A stretch of 64,000 nt of DNA from Methanomassiliicoccus sp. GTDB taxonomy: Archaea > Thermoplasmatota > Thermoplasmata > Methanomassiliicoccales > Methanomassiliicoccaceae. The stretch lies in the NCBI GenBank assembly GCA_012719175.1, contig JAAYAX010000008.1, positions 114,031-178,030 on the forward strand, read 5' to 3'. The position numbers and the translations under genes are program-made. The notes beneath the pieces are model-generated. The model searched no databases, had not been told where the DNA came from, and was given only the letters and a program-made list of their open reading frames with translations. Below, in pieces: positions 8,164-18,225 of the stretch. Position 1 is the stretch's first letter, and each line of letters begins with the position of its first letter.

Positions 8164-9408
8164 TTAACCCTTTGCCCTTCCCATCCGGCCAGTAGGTCGG
8201 GGGGACGCTCCCGACGGCGAACGTCCCAGGATTAGGAAGCCAATAACGCTCACCATGGCGATGGAGGCCACCGCCGACCACAGCGCGAAGGGGCTGCCGT
8301 GCAGGAGATCGTAAAGCACACCTCCTACCGTCGGTCCCAGGGACCAGCCGAAGTAGAAGAAAATGCCGTACACGCCCATGTAGCGACCCTTCTCGTCCTC
8401 AGGGCTCAACGATGCCACCATAGCGGTGCTGGACGGCGAGACGGTATTCTCCCCCAAGGTTATGATGATGACCGTGATCAGAAGGACCCATCCGATATCG
8501 GTAAGGCCTACCAGGAAATAGCCGAGGGCGTACAGAAGGGAACCGGCGGACAGGACCAGGGGCATGCGATAGTGGCTGATGAGGCGGGTCATGGGGAACT
8601 GAAGGAGAACCACGATGATGCCGTTGAGCGCATACATGTAGCCGACTCCGGCCTCAGGTATGCCCATGTCCTTCACGCAGAACACCGAGAAGGTTGATGA
8701 CAGCTGCCCCAGTATTATGCCCAGAGGAAGGGAGGCGAGGCAGAAGATAAAGAACGCCTTGTTGTGCCATATCTTGAGAAGGTCGCGGGGGTGAAAGCGA
8801 TCGTGCCCCACCGCGACCCGCGCCGGCTCCTTGACCAGCAGCAGGATGACGAGCCCCACAATACTGCAGGTCATGGCCGTCATCAAGAAGAGATAGGAGA
8901 AGGGGAGGAGGACTATCATGAGGCCGGAGATCAGGGGCCCCAACGTCCAGCCGATGTTCTGCCCGATGCGGAGTATCCCGTAGGCCTCCAGCCTTCGGCC
9001 CGGCTCCACGATGTCCGCTATCATGGCGCTGCTGGCTGGATCGAATAAGGACCCCAGGGCGTTGGACACCGACAGCAGGACAGTAATGCCCCAGATATCA
9101 CTATGGAGCAGGAAGGCACCGAACAGTAGCAAAAAGACCAGGCCCCGAAGGCCCATGGAGGCGAACATCACCGGTCTCCGGCCTATGCGGTCCGCCAGCT
9201 CTCCACCCAGGATCTGGCCGAAGGCGCCGGCCACGGCCATGACCAGGAAGACCATGCCCACCTCGCCCATGGACAGGGCGAGATCACGGTTCAGATGGAT
9301 GGCCAGGAAGGGCAGTACGATGGAGAAGCCGGTCGTGGAGATGATCCGACCGCTACATAACAACCAGACCCTTCGGTCCAGCCCCCTCGGGAAGCTGTCT
9401 TTAAGCAT
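8164..9408 (-). CDS. MFS transporter (12-TM class)
   Basis: A 414-aa polytopic membrane protein of the major facilitator superfamily, likely in the cytoplasmic membrane. About 12 hydrophobic segments are visible. The loop 2-3 signature appears as GGELADRIGRRPVM near residue 70, the classic DRxGRR motif. The two halves are separated by a hydrophilic central loop near residues 195-220. Family members of this type are often drug or metabolite exporters. The substrate cannot be deduced. It lies 45 nt downstream of dnaJ on the same strand and 26 nt before the RuvC-like gene, so it may ride on the chaperone transcript. Confidence 0.9.
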   Translation of the reverse strand: MLKDSFPRGLDRRVWLLCSGRIISTTGFSIVLPFLAIHLNRDLALSMGEVGMVFLVMAVAGAFGQILGGELADRIGRRPVMFASMGLRGLVFLLLFGAFLLHSDIWGITVLLSVSNALGSLFDPASSAMIADIVEPGRRLEAYGILRIGQNIGWTLGPLISGLMIVLLPFSYLFLMTAMTCSIVGLVILLLVKEPARVAVGHDRFHPRDLLKIWHNKAFFIFCLASLPLGIILGQLSSTFSVFCVKDMGIPEAGVGYMYALNGIIVVLLQFPMTRLISHYRMPLVLSAGSLLYALGYFLVGLTDIGWVLLITVIIITLGENTVSPSSTAMVASLSPEDEKGRYMGVYGIFFYFGWSLGPTVGGVLYDLLHGSPFALWSAVASIAMVSVIGFLILGRSPSGASPRPTGRMGRAKG

Positions 9409-9453
9409 TCTAGCCCTCGGGGGGAGAGGGCATGGGCTACATCATCCTTTCCA

Positions 9454-10578
9454 CTAACGGCGTTTCTTGAACTTGCCGAGCATGGACTTGTCCTCCCCCT
9501 CGGTCTCCGCGAAGCGTTTCAAAATATCCTTCTGATCATTGGTGAGCTTCTCTGGCACCTTAACCTTCACCCGGACGTACATGTCCCCTCGGGTGCTGCC
9601 GTTAAGTATGGGCATCCCCGAGCCACGGAGCCGGAAGACGGTATCCGGCTGCGTCCCCGGAGGGATGGACACGCGCGCCTTCTTATCGAGCGTGGGTATC
9701 TCTATCTCCGCGCCCAGGGCCGCCTGGGGGAAGCTGATGGGCTGATCCATTATCAGGTCAGCGCCCTCACGGACGTATTGGGGGTGCTGCTTGACGTGCA
9801 GGACCACGTACAGGTCCCCGTTGGGCTCGCCAGGACCGCCAGCCTCACCGGCCCCGGGGATACGGAGCCGGGAGCCTGTCTCTACGCCCGCGGGTATGTC
9901 GATATCGATGTGGGAGCTCCGCTGCATCTTGCCCCGGCCGTCGCATTCCGGGCAGATGTTGGCAACCGAGCGCCCCGTGCCCCGGCAGCGTCGGCATGGG
10001 CCGACCTGGACGAACTGGCTGAAGCCTCTGCTCTGGACCACTCTCACCTGTCCCGAGCCCTTGCAGTCCGGGCAGGGCACCACCTTGCCGTCCTTGGCGC
10101 CCGTCCCCTGACACTTGGGACAATTATCGAACTTGGGCACGGTGATGCGCTTCTTGATCCCTTTGAACGCATCCTCCAGGGATATCTCTACGTCCATGCG
10201 CGCATCGCGCCCCCCGGAGCGGTGTGACGTCTGCCGTCCGAAGAGCATGTCGAAAATGGAGCCGAAGCCCCCTCCATCGCCGAAGATGTCCCGCAGGTCC
10301 CCCATGTGGGAGAAGTCGCTCCAGTTGAACGAGCCGTCCTGGAACTGGGAGTTGACCCCAGCGTGCCCATACTGGTCGTACAGTCCCCGCTTCTTATCGT
10401 CCACGAGGACCTCGTAGGCCTCGGAGATCTCCTTGAACTTCTCCTCGGCGACCTTGCGGTCCTCCTTGGTGACGTCCGGATGGTACTGCATCGCCAGCTT
10501 CCTGTACGACTTCTTGATCTCCTCGACGCTGGCTCCCTTGGAGAGACCCAGTACCTCGTAGTAGTCCCGTTGTGTCAT
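9454..10578 (-). CDS. dnaJ: Chaperone protein DnaJ
   Basis: A 374-aa type I (class A) J-domain cochaperone of DnaK. The J domain occupies residues 1-70 with the HPD motif in [10 protein letters not shown] Gly/Phe-rich stretch follows. Four CxxCxGxG zinc-binding repeats ([32 protein letters not shown]) lie around residues 145-220. The C-terminal substrate-binding domains complete it. All diagnostic residues are present. It sits 19 nt downstream of dnaK, giving the order grpE-dnaK-dnaJ that is typical of bacteria and of archaea that acquired this set. Confidence 0.98.
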   Translation of the reverse strand: MTQRDYYEVLGLSKGASVEEIKKSYRKLAMQYHPDVTKEDRKVAEEKFKEISEAYEVLVDDKKRGLYDQYGHAGVNSQFQDGSFNWSDFSHMGDLRDIFGDGGGFGSIFDMLFGRQTSHRSGGRDARMDVEISLEDAFKGIKKRITVPKFDNCPKCQGTGAKDGKVVPCPDCKGSGQVRVVQSRGFSQFVQVGPCRRCRGTGRSVANICPECDGRGKMQRSSHIDIDIPAGVETGSRLRIPGAGEAGGPGEPNGDLYVVLHVKQHPQYVREGADLIMDQPISFPQAALGAEIEIPTLDKKARVSIPPGTQPDTVFRLRGSGMPILNGSTRGDMYVRVKVKVPEKLTNDQKDILKRFAETEGEDKSMLGKFKKRR

Positions 10579-10597
10579 CGGTCAGCTTCCGTGAGGC

Positions 10598-12451
10598 TCA
10601 GTCGACGATGTGATAATCGGCGTCCGTGAAATCGCCCTTCCCGCCCTGGTCCTTCTTATCGTCCCCGGGGGGTGGGGCCTGCGACTGCTGGGCCTGCTGC
10701 TCCGCGGCCGCGGCCTGGTAGATGCGCGTGGACACCGTGGACATCTCCTTGACTAGGGCGTCCATCTTGGCCTTGATGGCCTCAAGGTCATCGGACTTCA
10801 GGACCTCCCGCAGCTCGTCACTGGCCTGCTTGATCTTGTCCCGCTCCTCGGCGGTGACCTTGTCCCCCAGCTCGATGATGGTCTTGTCGGTGGTGTACAG
10901 CAGGGTGTCCGCCTGGTTAAGGGTCTCCACCTTCTCCTTGCGCTTCTTGTCTTCCTCGGAGAACTGCTCGGCCTGCTTCACCATGTTGTTGATCTCGTCC
11001 TTGGACAGCTTGTTGGTGGCGGTTATGGTGATCTTCTGCTCCTTGCCGGTCCCCAGATCCTTGGCGGACACGCTGATGATGCCGTTGGCGTCGATGTCGT
11101 AGGTGACCTCGATCTGAGGAACGCCTCTCGGCGCAGGCGGTATGCCGGTCAACTGGAACTTGCCCAGGGACACGTTGTCGGCGGCCATCTCCCTCTCTCC
11201 CTGAACGATGTGGATCTCCACGCTGGGCTGGTAGTCGGCAGCGGTGGAGAAGACCTGCGATTTGCGGGTGGGTATGGTGGTGTTTCGCTCGATTAGCTTG
11301 GTAGCGATTCCGCCGAGGGTCTCCACGCTGAGGGACAGGGGGGTCACGTCCAGCAGAAGGATGTCCTTGACCTCTCCGGAAAGTACAGCTCCCTGGATGG
11401 CAGCACCCATGGACACGCATTCCATGGGGTCGATGCCCCTCTGGATCTTCTTGCCCACCACGTTCTCCACGAACCTCTGGACGATGGGCATGCGGGTGGG
11501 TCCACCTACAAGGATGATGTTGTTGATCTGCTCCGGGGTGAGCTTGGCATCGCGCATGGCGTTGGTCAAGGGCGCCCGGCACCGTTCCACTATCGGGTTG
11601 ATGAGCTCCTCAAGCTTGGCCCTGGTGATGCTCATGGCCAGGTGCTTGGGCCCGTTCTGATCGGCTATGAAGGGGAGGTTGATCTCTGTGGACATGGTCG
11701 AGGACAGCTCGATCTTGGCCTTCTCCGAGGCCTCACGGACCCTCCACATGGCCATCTTGTCCTTGGTGAGATCGATACCAGTGTCCTTGTTGAACTGCAC
11801 AACCACGAAGTTGATCAGGGCCTGGTCCATGTCCGTGCCCCCCAGCTGGGTGTCGCCGGATGTGGATATGACCTCGAACACGCCCTCGGAGAACTCCATT
11901 ATGGTGACATCCAGGGTTCCCCCGCCGAGGTCGAAGACCATGATCTTCTGGGACTGCTTGATGTTGTCCAGGCCGTAAGCCAGAGCAGCGGCGGTGGGCT
12001 CGTTTATTATCCTCACCACCTCCAGGCCGGCTATGGCCCCTGCGTCCTTGGTGGCCTGCCTCTGGTTGTCGTTGAAGTAAGCGGGTACGGTGATGACCGC
12101 CCTGTCCACGGTGTCGCCGAGGAAGGCCTCGGCATCACGCTTGATCTTTTGCAGGATGAAAGCGGAGATCTGCTGAGGCGTGTATTCCTTGCCATGGACC
12201 TTGAACTTGTGGTCCGTCCCCATCCTCCTCTTGGCGGCGGCGATGGTCCCCTCGGGGTTGGTGATCGCCTGCCTCCTGGCAGGCTCTCCCACCAAGAGCT
12301 CACCATCCTTCGTGAACGCCACGTATGAGGGAAAGGCCTTCCCGCCTATGCTGGTCCCTTCCGCGCTGGGAATTATCGTGGGCCTACCGCCCTCCATCAC
12401 TGCGGCCGCTGAGTTGCTGGTACCTAGATCTATGCCGATTATCTTAGCCAT
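10598..12451 (-). CDS. dnaK: Chaperone protein DnaK (Hsp70)
   Basis: A 617-aa Hsp70 ATPase chaperone. The nucleotide-binding domain begins [13 protein letters not shown], with further ATPase signatures [16 protein letters not shown] and [13 protein letters not shown]. The substrate-binding domain follows with [17 protein letters not shown]. The C-terminal lid ends in a Gln/Ala/Pro-rich tail and the acidic [12 protein letters not shown]. Two in-frame ATG codons lie 6 and 9 nt upstream, but the ATG at 12451 is preceded by GGTGATG and gives the conserved [11 protein letters not shown] start. Its first 8 nt overlap the end of grpE, indicating translational coupling. Its length and motifs are bacterial-like, consistent with the known transfer of this system into Archaea. 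Confidence 0.98.
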   Translation of the reverse strand: MAKIIGIDLGTSNSAAAVMEGGRPTIIPSAEGTSIGGKAFPSYVAFTKDGELLVGEPARRQAITNPEGTIAAAKRRMGTDHKFKVHGKEYTPQQISAFILQKIKRDAEAFLGDTVDRAVITVPAYFNDNQRQATKDAGAIAGLEVVRIINEPTAAALAYGLDNIKQSQKIMVFDLGGGTLDVTIMEFSEGVFEVISTSGDTQLGGTDMDQALINFVVVQFNKDTGIDLTKDKMAMWRVREASEKAKIELSSTMSTEINLPFIADQNGPKHLAMSITRAKLEELINPIVERCRAPLTNAMRDAKLTPEQINNIILVGGPTRMPIVQRFVENVVGKKIQRGIDPMECVSMGAAIQGAVLSGEVKDILLLDVTPLSLSVETLGGIATKLIERNTTIPTRKSQVFSTAADYQPSVEIHIVQGEREMAADNVSLGKFQLTGIPPAPRGVPQIEVTYDIDANGIISVSAKDLGTGKEQKITITATNKLSKDEINNMVKQAEQFSEEDKKRKEKVETLNQADTLLYTTDKTIIELGDKVTAEERDKIKQASDELREVLKSDDLEAIKAKMDALVKEMSTVSTRIYQAAAAEQQAQQSQAPPPGDDKKDQGGKGDFTDADYHIVD

Positions 12452-12986
12452 TGTCATCACCCATTCTCTTCGCTACCATTACCTTAGAACACCTCAGCAC
12501 CTTGTCGCCGAGGTAGTAACCTTTCTGGAACACTTCTAGGATCTTGCCATCCTCTCCCTCTCCCACGGCCAATGCCTCATGGATGGTTGGATCGAACTTG
12601 CCCTCGCAGGGTATCTCCTTCAGGCCGTTCTCCGCCATCAGGGCGGCGAGGTTTTCGCGTACCTTGTGGATGCCTTCCCGCAGCTGTTCCTCGGAGCATT
12701 GGGAGGTCAGGGCCCTTTCGAAATCATCGAACACCAGGAGCAGGTCGGAAAGAAGCCGCTGATTGGCGTACTTGACGATGTCCTCCTTCTCCCGCTGGGT
12801 CCTCTTCTTGTAATTGTCAAACTCCGCCTGGACCCGCTTTGCGGTGTCCAGGTACTCTGCAGCCAGCTTCGCCTGGCGCTCCTTCTCTTTCCGCTCTGAT
12901 TGGATCTCTTCTTGCAGCGAAGACAGCTGCTGGTCGGGGTCAATGGACCCGCTTCCGTTCGCTTCTGACCCTTGCGCCTTCTCCAT
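12444..12986 (-). CDS. grpE: Nucleotide exchange factor GrpE
   Basis: A 180-aa cochaperone that releases ADP from DnaK. The first ~30 residues are polar and disordered-looking. A long charged coiled-coil helix spans residues ~25-85 (the [18 protein letters not shown] run is diagnostic of GrpE). The beta domain covers ~120-175 and shows FDPTIHEAL and [10 protein letters not shown] with AKVMVAK-like ending. GGTGATGGG lies directly before the ATG. It starts 81 nt after the thermosome gene on the same strand, so chaperonin and Hsp70 machinery may share transcription. Confidence 0.97.
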   Translation of the reverse strand: MEKAQGSEANGSGSIDPDQQLSSLQEEIQSERKEKERQAKLAAEYLDTAKRVQAEFDNYKKRTQREKEDIVKYANQRLLSDLLLVFDDFERALTSQCSEEQLREGIHKVRENLAALMAENGLKEIPCEGKFDPTIHEALAVGEGEDGKILEVFQKGYYLGDKVLRCSKVMVAKRMGDDNG

Positions 12987-13043
12987 CCCATCACCGTCCT
13001 TGGATCGTGGGTCGTTTGTTGAGAAATGTTAAGGGGTTTGGAG

Positions 13044-13060
13044 TGGGGGGACGACCCCCA
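13044..13060 (-). terminator. GC hairpin between thermosome and grpE genes
   Basis: Immediately after the thermosome stop codon there is a six-pair GC stem (TGGGGG and CCCCCA, small loop). It is followed by sequence without a uniform T tract. It may act as a weak terminator, processing site or 3'-end stabiliser that uncouples thermosome from grpE-dnaK-dnaJ levels. Function is inferred only from position. Confidence 0.3.
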
Positions 13061-13067
13061 TGAGTTC

Positions 13068-14705
13068 TCAGTCCTCGTCCATTCCGCCCATTCCGCCCAT
13101 GTCAGGAGCGCCCCCGCCGGGGGTGTGGTATCCCTTGGCGGCGATTACGTCGTCGATCCTGAGAATGAGGACCGCGGCATCGGTGGCGGAGTTGATGGCT
13201 TGGCGACCGACCCTGATGGGCTCGATGACCTTCAGGTCCTTCATGTCCACGACCTTGCCGGTGTAGACGTTGAGACCGGCGTTGACCTTGCCGTCCTTGT
13301 GGGCCTTCCTCATGTTGATGAGGATGTCGATGGGGTCCAGGCCAGCGTTCTCGGAGAGAGCGGTGGGAATGACCTCCAGGGCGCTAGCATAGGCGTCGAT
13401 GGCGATCTGCTCGCGTCCTCCGATGGAAGCGGCGTACTCGCGGAGCCTCATGGCGATCTCCACGGCGGAGCTTCCGCCGCCGGTGACGGTCTTGCCGTCC
13501 TCGATAGCGACCGCGACCACGCTCATGGCGTCATCCAGGGACCTCTCGACCTCATCGACGACATGCTGGGTGCCGCCTCTCAGCAACAGGGACACGGCCT
13601 TGGGGTTCTTGCAGCCGGTGACGAAGGTCATGTCGTCCTCGCCCATGGCGCGGACCTCGATCAAAGCGGCGCTTCCCAGCTCATCAGCGGTCAGCTCCTC
13701 GATCTTGGTGATGATGACGCCGCCGGTGGCCTTGGCGACCTTCTCCATATCGGACTTCTTGACACGGCGGAGGGACATGATCTTCTCCTTGGCCAGGAAG
13801 TGCTGGGCAAGGTCGTCGATACCCTTCTGGCAGAACACCGCGTTGGCTCCGGCCTCCTTGATGGCCTTGACCATTTTGCGGAGCATGTTCTCCTCTTCCT
13901 CGAGGAAGGCATGCATCTGGCTGGGATCGGTGATCTCGATCTTGGCGTCGACCTCGGTCTTCTGGACCTCGATGGCCACGTCGAGAAGGGCGATCTTGGC
14001 CTTCTCCAGCTTCCGGGGCATCTGGGGGTGGACCGGGTCCTTGTCCAGGATGATACCCTGGATGAACTCGGAGTCCTCGGTGGACCCGCCGGTCTTCTTC
14101 ACGATCTGGATGTTGTCCATGTCCACGTTCCACTTCTTGCCTTCCTGCTCGGCGACCGCGGTGACCGCCTTCACGGCAAGGTCAGCGAGGTACTCACGGG
14201 AGGCGTTCACGGACTTGGAGATCATCGAGGTCTCGGCAACGACCTTCAGGGCCTTCTTGTCCTTGACATCGATAGGCATCGCGACCTCGTCCAGGATCTC
14301 CTGGGCCTTGGTACAGGCAAGCCTGTAGCCGCCCGCGATGATGGTGGGGTGAATGTTAGAATCTATCAGGTCGGTGGCCTTCTTGAGGAGCTCACCGGAC
14401 AAGACCACAGCGGTGGTGGTACCGTCTCCGGCCTCGGTGTCCTGGGTCTTGGCGACCTCCACGAGCATCTTGGCCGCGGGGTGATCGACGTCGATCTCCT
14501 TGAGGATGGTCACGCCATCGTTGGTAATGACTACATCCCCCAGGCTGTCTACGAGCATCTTGTCCATCCCACGGGGTCCCAAGGTACTGCGGACTGCGTC
14601 AGCGATGGCCCTAGCGGCCATGATGTTGTTGTACTGAGCGTCCTTGCCCCGGTCTCTCTTCGTACCCTCCTTGAGGATGAGTATAGGTGTGTTTCCCATT
14701 CCCAT
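13068..14705 (-). CDS. thsA: Thermosome subunit (group II chaperonin)
   Basis: A 545-aa group II chaperonin subunit, ATP-driven protein-folding ring. Signature stretches include [13 protein letters not shown] near residue 42, [17 protein letters not shown] near 92, [17 protein letters not shown] near 405, and a Gly/Met-rich C-terminal tail ([16 protein letters not shown]). The start ATG at 14705 has a strong GGAGGTA five nucleotides upstream. A TATA box lies at 14777-14785. No second thermosome subunit is in the window. The opposite strand also carries a long open frame of 575 codons, judged an artefact of codon bias. Confidence 0.98.
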   Translation of the reverse strand: MGMGNTPILILKEGTKRDRGKDAQYNNIMAARAIADAVRSTLGPRGMDKMLVDSLGDVVITNDGVTILKEIDVDHPAAKMLVEVAKTQDTEAGDGTTTAVVLSGELLKKATDLIDSNIHPTIIAGGYRLACTKAQEILDEVAMPIDVKDKKALKVVAETSMISKSVNASREYLADLAVKAVTAVAEQEGKKWNVDMDNIQIVKKTGGSTEDSEFIQGIILDKDPVHPQMPRKLEKAKIALLDVAIEVQKTEVDAKIEITDPSQMHAFLEEEENMLRKMVKAIKEAGANAVFCQKGIDDLAQHFLAKEKIMSLRRVKKSDMEKVAKATGGVIITKIEELTADELGSAALIEVRAMGEDDMTFVTGCKNPKAVSLLLRGGTQHVVDEVERSLDDAMSVVAVAIEDGKTVTGGGSSAVEIAMRLREYAASIGGREQIAIDAYASALEVIPTALSENAGLDPIDILINMRKAHKDGKVNAGLNVYTGKVVDMKDLKVIEPIRVGRQAINSATDAAVLILRIDDVIAAKGYHTPGGGAPDMGGMGGMDED

Positions 14706-14776
14706 GCATTTACCTCCAATAATCTTTCATATACGAAGCTAAAGTCTAGCTAAGCCTGCGTTGAATGTTTGTTCTT

Positions 14777-14785
14777 CTATATAAG
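14777..14785 (-). promoter_or_regulatory. TATA box of the thermosome gene; rest of 14786-15075 empty
   Basis: On the minus strand the sequence reads CTTATATAG about 72 nt upstream of the thermosome ATG. This predicts a start of transcription near 14755 and a ~50-nt leader ending in a GGAGGTA site at 14711-14717. The remainder of the gap up to 15075 contains no convincing gene or repeat; it holds short AT-rich tracts and presumably the antiporter promoter. Confidence 0.65.
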
Positions 14786-15075
14786 AATAGCGTATGTTCA
14801 GTTCTCCCCTTGTATTCCATGGGAAGAAACAGTATCATGACTGGCCAGATGTCAGGGGCTGGCTCCCGAGACAGGTTTGGTAAGGTGTGTAAACGCCTAC
14901 TTTTCATATTTCGCCTCTCGGCGGGAAACATATTTTACCCGCTATACGTTACTCATTACGGGATGCACTGGAGCCGGGTTACGCGCGGGCGAGGTTGAAC
15001 CTCCTCCGCTCACGGCTGGATGGTACCGATAGGTGACCCTTCAGCAGCCCGTCCGTCACTTATCTGGCGATGTAG

Positions 15076-16830
15076 ATGGAATATAGCGGTCTGATGCTGG
15101 AGATAGGGCTCATCTTGATGGTGGCCTTCATCGGGGCCCTCCTCGCCTCGAGGTCCAGACAGAGCGTTATCCTGGGATACATCGCCGCAGGGGTGATCAT
15201 CGGCCCCTATCTTCACTTCCAGATCGGGGACTTCACCTACAATGGCATCATACAGGAAACGGAGTTTATCGAGACCATATCCGAGCTGGGGCTGATACTC
15301 CTCATCTTCTTCGTGGGCATGGAATTCTCCCTGGACAAGATCAGACGGGTCAAGGGGCCTGCGGTGATCCTCTCCATCATCGATGTGGGCGTGAACCTTT
15401 TCACCGGAATCCTGCTGGCGACGGGCCTGGGATGGCCGCTCATCGACACCTTGTTCCTGGCCTCGGTGCTGGCCATGAGCTGTTCGGCGGTAGCCATGAA
15501 GACCCTCATGGAGCTGGGGCGCTTGGAGAGGCCGGAGACGGAGTTCCTGTTAGGCATGATCATCCTAGAGGAGTTCATCTCCATGCTCTTCCTGACCATC
15601 GTGGGCGGCCTGGTGATCCACACCGACGCTGACTTCACGGTCTCCAGCATGCTCATGGGATTGGGGGCGTTCTTCCTGTTCTTCATCATAATGGCTGCAG
15701 TTGTGGTACCGCGGGTCATCGCCCGCCTGCAGAGGATGAAGAGCGACGAGATGTTCGTCCTGTTCATGCTGGGAGCTATCTGCCTGTCGGCGGCCTTTGC
15801 CGAACTGTGCGGGGTGCCGGCGCTGATAGGGGCGTTCTTCATTGGCATGACCTTCGCCGAGTCCAAGATCACCCTCCGGGCAGAGCGGATCATCGTGCCG
15901 CTGCGGGATGCCTTCGTGGCCATGTTCTTTGTGGCCTTCGGGATGCTGATAGACCCATCGTTGTTCGGCTCGGTCTGGGTCATCATAGTCATTGCGGTGG
16001 TGCTCATTACCGTCGACGAGATCCTTATCATGTCGGCACTGGCCTACCTCGTGGGCTTCGGACGGCGGGCCGCCACCTCTGTGGGAGCTTCCTTCAGCGC
16101 CCGAGGGGGAGAGTCCATAATGTACGCCAGCGTGGGGAGCCAGGCGGCGGGGGCCACCAAGGGGGCGGAGCTTTACCCGATCGCCGGGGCCGTGACCTTT
16201 ATCATGAGCGTTCTGTGTCCCCTATACATACGAAAGGCCTTTTCGCTTGCGGACTGGGTTGCCCGGAAAGCCCCGCGGTTCATGACCTACGGGGCAGGAG
16301 TGATCTCCCGGACCTTCAACAAGATGGTCATGCCCGGGAGCAGGGTGTTCACCCTCTCCCGCTCCCTCCTCCTCGCCTTCATCGCATTCCTGGTCCTGGT
16401 GATGGCGGTGGCCATAACACCTGGGCTCCCAGGGCTGGTCCTGTACTACTTGGCGATCAGCTCGGTGGTGCTGATATGGTATCTGCTGCAGAAGGACCTC
16501 CTGAACGTGGTGACCAAGGTGGACTACTCCAACCTGGGAGTGAAGGAGGGGGTGGAGAGGACGGTGAGCCATTATGTCGCCACCGCGTCATGTCTGGGCC
16601 TCATCATGGTAGCGAGCGTGGCCCTTATGTACCTGGTATATTGGCCTTCAGTCGTCGTTATTACTCTGGCCTACCTGTTGTGGTTCATCTACCTCATGCA
16701 CCTCTCCTACAATAGGACCTGCGATCTTGCCCGTTACGATGAGATACGGGAGAGGAGCTTTCAGCCACCGGCTATCATGGAGATCGAGAAACCCGTGTTC
16801 AACCACCGTCAGCGCTGGAAGGACTTCTGA
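15076..16830 (+). CDS. CPA2-family cation/proton antiporter (KefB/NapA-like membrane domain)
   Basis: A 584-aa membrane protein. The first ~390 residues form 12-13 hydrophobic segments of the sodium/hydrogen exchanger fold, with GYIAAGVIIGP near residue 35, ELGLILLIFFVGMEFSLDKI near 75 and GVPALIGAFFIGM near 250. These are typical of CPA2 antiporters. A further ~190-residue C-terminal part contains four or five more hydrophobic segments and no recognisable RCK/TrkA-N domain, unlike KefB/KefC. This makes an unusual C-terminal extension. It exchanges a monovalent cation for protons, with the ion unknown. It stands alone, starting after a short GGCGATGTAG leader. Confidence 0.88.
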   Translation: MEYSGLMLEIGLILMVAFIGALLASRSRQSVILGYIAAGVIIGPYLHFQIGDFTYNGIIQETEFIETISELGLILLIFFVGMEFSLDKIRRVKGPAVILSIIDVGVNLFTGILLATGLGWPLIDTLFLASVLAMSCSAVAMKTLMELGRLERPETEFLLGMIILEEFISMLFLTIVGGLVIHTDADFTVSSMLMGLGAFFLFFIIMAAVVVPRVIARLQRMKSDEMFVLFMLGAICLSAAFAELCGVPALIGAFFIGMTFAESKITLRAERIIVPLRDAFVAMFFVAFGMLIDPSLFGSVWVIIVIAVVLITVDEILIMSALAYLVGFGRRAATSVGASFSARGGESIMYASVGSQAAGATKGAELYPIAGAVTFIMSVLCPLYIRKAFSLADWVARKAPRFMTYGAGVISRTFNKMVMPGSRVFTLSRSLLLAFIAFLVLVMAVAITPGLPGLVLYYLAISSVVLIWYLLQKDLLNVVTKVDYSNLGVKEGVERTVSHYVATASCLGLIMVASVALMYLVYWPSVVVITLAYLLWFIYLMHLSYNRTCDLARYDEIRERSFQPPAIMEIEKPVFNHRQRWKDF

Positions 16831-16902
16831 GCGGCTTGCATGTAAGGAAAGATGGATATATCTCCTGGCATTGTAAGTCCCCTTGTTGGCGGAGGGAAGA
16901 CA

Positions 16903-17370
16903 ATGGGTGAACTGGAGACCTGTCTGGCTGTGCTCTTCAAGCGCAAGGGCAAGAACGTGATGACCGAGACCGAGTTCATGCTGACGGTCTCCTTCGACTA
17001 CCGGTGGTTCACGCCCAAGGAGGCACAGATGCTCCTGGACGTATCCGTCAAGAAGGGGCTCCTTGTCCGCACGGAGGAGTTCCTCAAGCCCAACTTCGAC
17101 ATCAAGGACATCGAGGCGTCCCTGTCCTTCCGACCCACCAAGGCGGTGTTGAGCGCGGAGAAGGAGGAGATCTCCATCTTCGCGCAGCTGGTGCAGCTCA
17201 TCTCCGACAAGGGCGGGCTGAAGAAGCGGGACGCGGTGGCACGCATCAACCGCACCCAGGAGCGCCTGGGAGTTGACGTGGAGGTCGCCGCGGTGCTGGT
17301 CGCCAGGGACCTGGGCATCGATGTTACCTCTTACCTGGAACCGGTAAAAAAAGAGATACTGAGCCGGTGA
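16903..17370 (+). CDS. DUF2240 family protein
   Basis: A 155-aa soluble protein conserved in euryarchaea and known as DUF2240. Visible features are an N-terminal LAVLFKRKGKNVMTETEF, a central FTPKEAQMLLDVSVKKGLL helix pair resembling a winged helix, and FLKPNFDIKDI. No catalytic residues are evident and the function is unknown; a DNA/RNA-binding helper is possible. The ATG at 16903 is preceded by GGAGGGAA and is preferred over the in-frame ATG at 16852. It ends 3 nt before the convergent aMBF1 stop. Confidence 0.82.
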   Translation: MGELETCLAVLFKRKGKNVMTETEFMLTVSFDYRWFTPKEAQMLLDVSVKKGLLVRTEEFLKPNFDIKDIEASLSFRPTKAVLSAEKEEISIFAQLVQLISDKGGLKKRDAVARINRTQERLGVDVEVAAVLVARDLGIDVTSYLEPVKKEILSR

Positions 17371-17373
17371 GGC

Positions 17374-17880
17374 TCATTTCTTCTTGATCATATCGCCCAG
17401 GGTGAGGGTCTTGCCCGTAGAGCGGCCACCCTCTGGCTTCACCACCGACACTTTCTCCGTGAGCTTCACCCCCAGCTCGTGCTCGAGCTTCTTCAAGAGG
17501 GCGTCGTTCGGCCGCATGGTCCCGTTCTCCAGCTTGGCAATGACGCTTGCCCTCTCGTTCAGCTTGGCCGCAAGGTCCTCCTGCTTCCAATCCCGGGCGG
17601 CCCGGGCCTCGCGGATGACCTTGGAGTACTCCGGTATGAGGTCCGTGGTCTCCTCGTCGGAGTAGATGGACCGGGTACGCATCCTGCGCTCCCGAGCCTC
17701 CAGCCTCTCGGTCACCATGGTGCGGCTGGGGGCGACGGTGGTTCCCCGCTTCGCCCCCCCGCCCTTTCCGTCCGGGCTCTCCCCAAAGCGGGAGCACTCC
17801 TTGCAGACTGTGAGCTTGGTACCTTCCACGAAAATCGTCTTGGTGAAATCTGATTCCTTACCGCACATCTCGCACAACAT
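17374..17880 (-). CDS. mbf1: Archaeal multiprotein bridging factor aMBF1
   Basis: A 168-aa protein with an N-terminal zinc ribbon (CEMCGKE and CKECSRF, residues 3-30), a basic linker and a C-terminal Cro/XRE helix-turn-helix. The helix-turn-helix runs from ~88 to 145: YSKVIREARAARDWKQEDLA, then LNERASVIAKLENG. This is the archaeal MBF1 layout. The family is linked to ribosome and translation functions in Archaea, though the eukaryotic homologue bridges transcription factors to TBP. A TATA-like ATATAACA (minus strand) lies at 17911-17918, about 34 nt from the ATG, predicting a very short leader. Confidence 0.93.
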   Translation of the reverse strand: MLCEMCGKESDFTKTIFVEGTKLTVCKECSRFGESPDGKGGGAKRGTTVAPSRTMVTERLEARERRMRTRSIYSDEETTDLIPEYSKVIREARAARDWKQEDLAAKLNERASVIAKLENGTMRPNDALLKKLEHELGVKLTEKVSVVKPEGGRSTGKTLTLGDMIKKK

Positions 17881-18225
17881 GATCGTTCAGTTCGCAATAA
17901 TTCAACGATGATATAACATCTTTGAAGAACGGGAGTTGAGAACCACCCAAAAAGCGTTTTTTGGAAATGAAGAAGGTTCAATTAAATGTTCTGGAATATA
18001 TTTTATTCTCGTGCTGAGTGAACTCTTTTTTGATACTGAACGTGACCGTACGGAGCATGGGAATTTTATGAATAATTTTATAAATCACAATGCACACTAT
18101 ATTCACATCGACGGGTAAAAGCCCGCTCGGCCTGATAAACGACCGCCCTACCTGTCTGGCTCCATCGGCTTTATAGGCGAAACGGTCTTATAGCTAAGGC
18201 CTTAATTAAGCGTTGCCGAGGTGAC
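17881..18225. other. AT-rich intergenic region with aMBF1 and PAN promoters
   Basis: This 345-nt gap is noticeably richer in A+T than the flanking genes, especially 17930-18115. It contains the aMBF1 TATA near 17914 on the minus strand. TATA-like TTTATAG and CTTATAG elements near 18170 and 18188 lie upstream of PAN, plus a GAGGTGA ribosome-binding site just before 18226. A 60-codon frame at 17936-18118 has no start signal or coding character and was not called. Confidence 0.6.

Noticed and set aside
13026..14753. 575-codon plus-strand open frame opposite the thermosome gene
   Set aside because: It is an antisense shadow: the thermosome reading frame is conserved throughout, and GC-rich third positions of that gene remove stops on the other strand. 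It lacks any recognisable domain.
17936..18118. 60-codon frame in the AT-rich gap before PAN
   Set aside because: No ribosome-binding site or coding bias; overlaps the promoter region.
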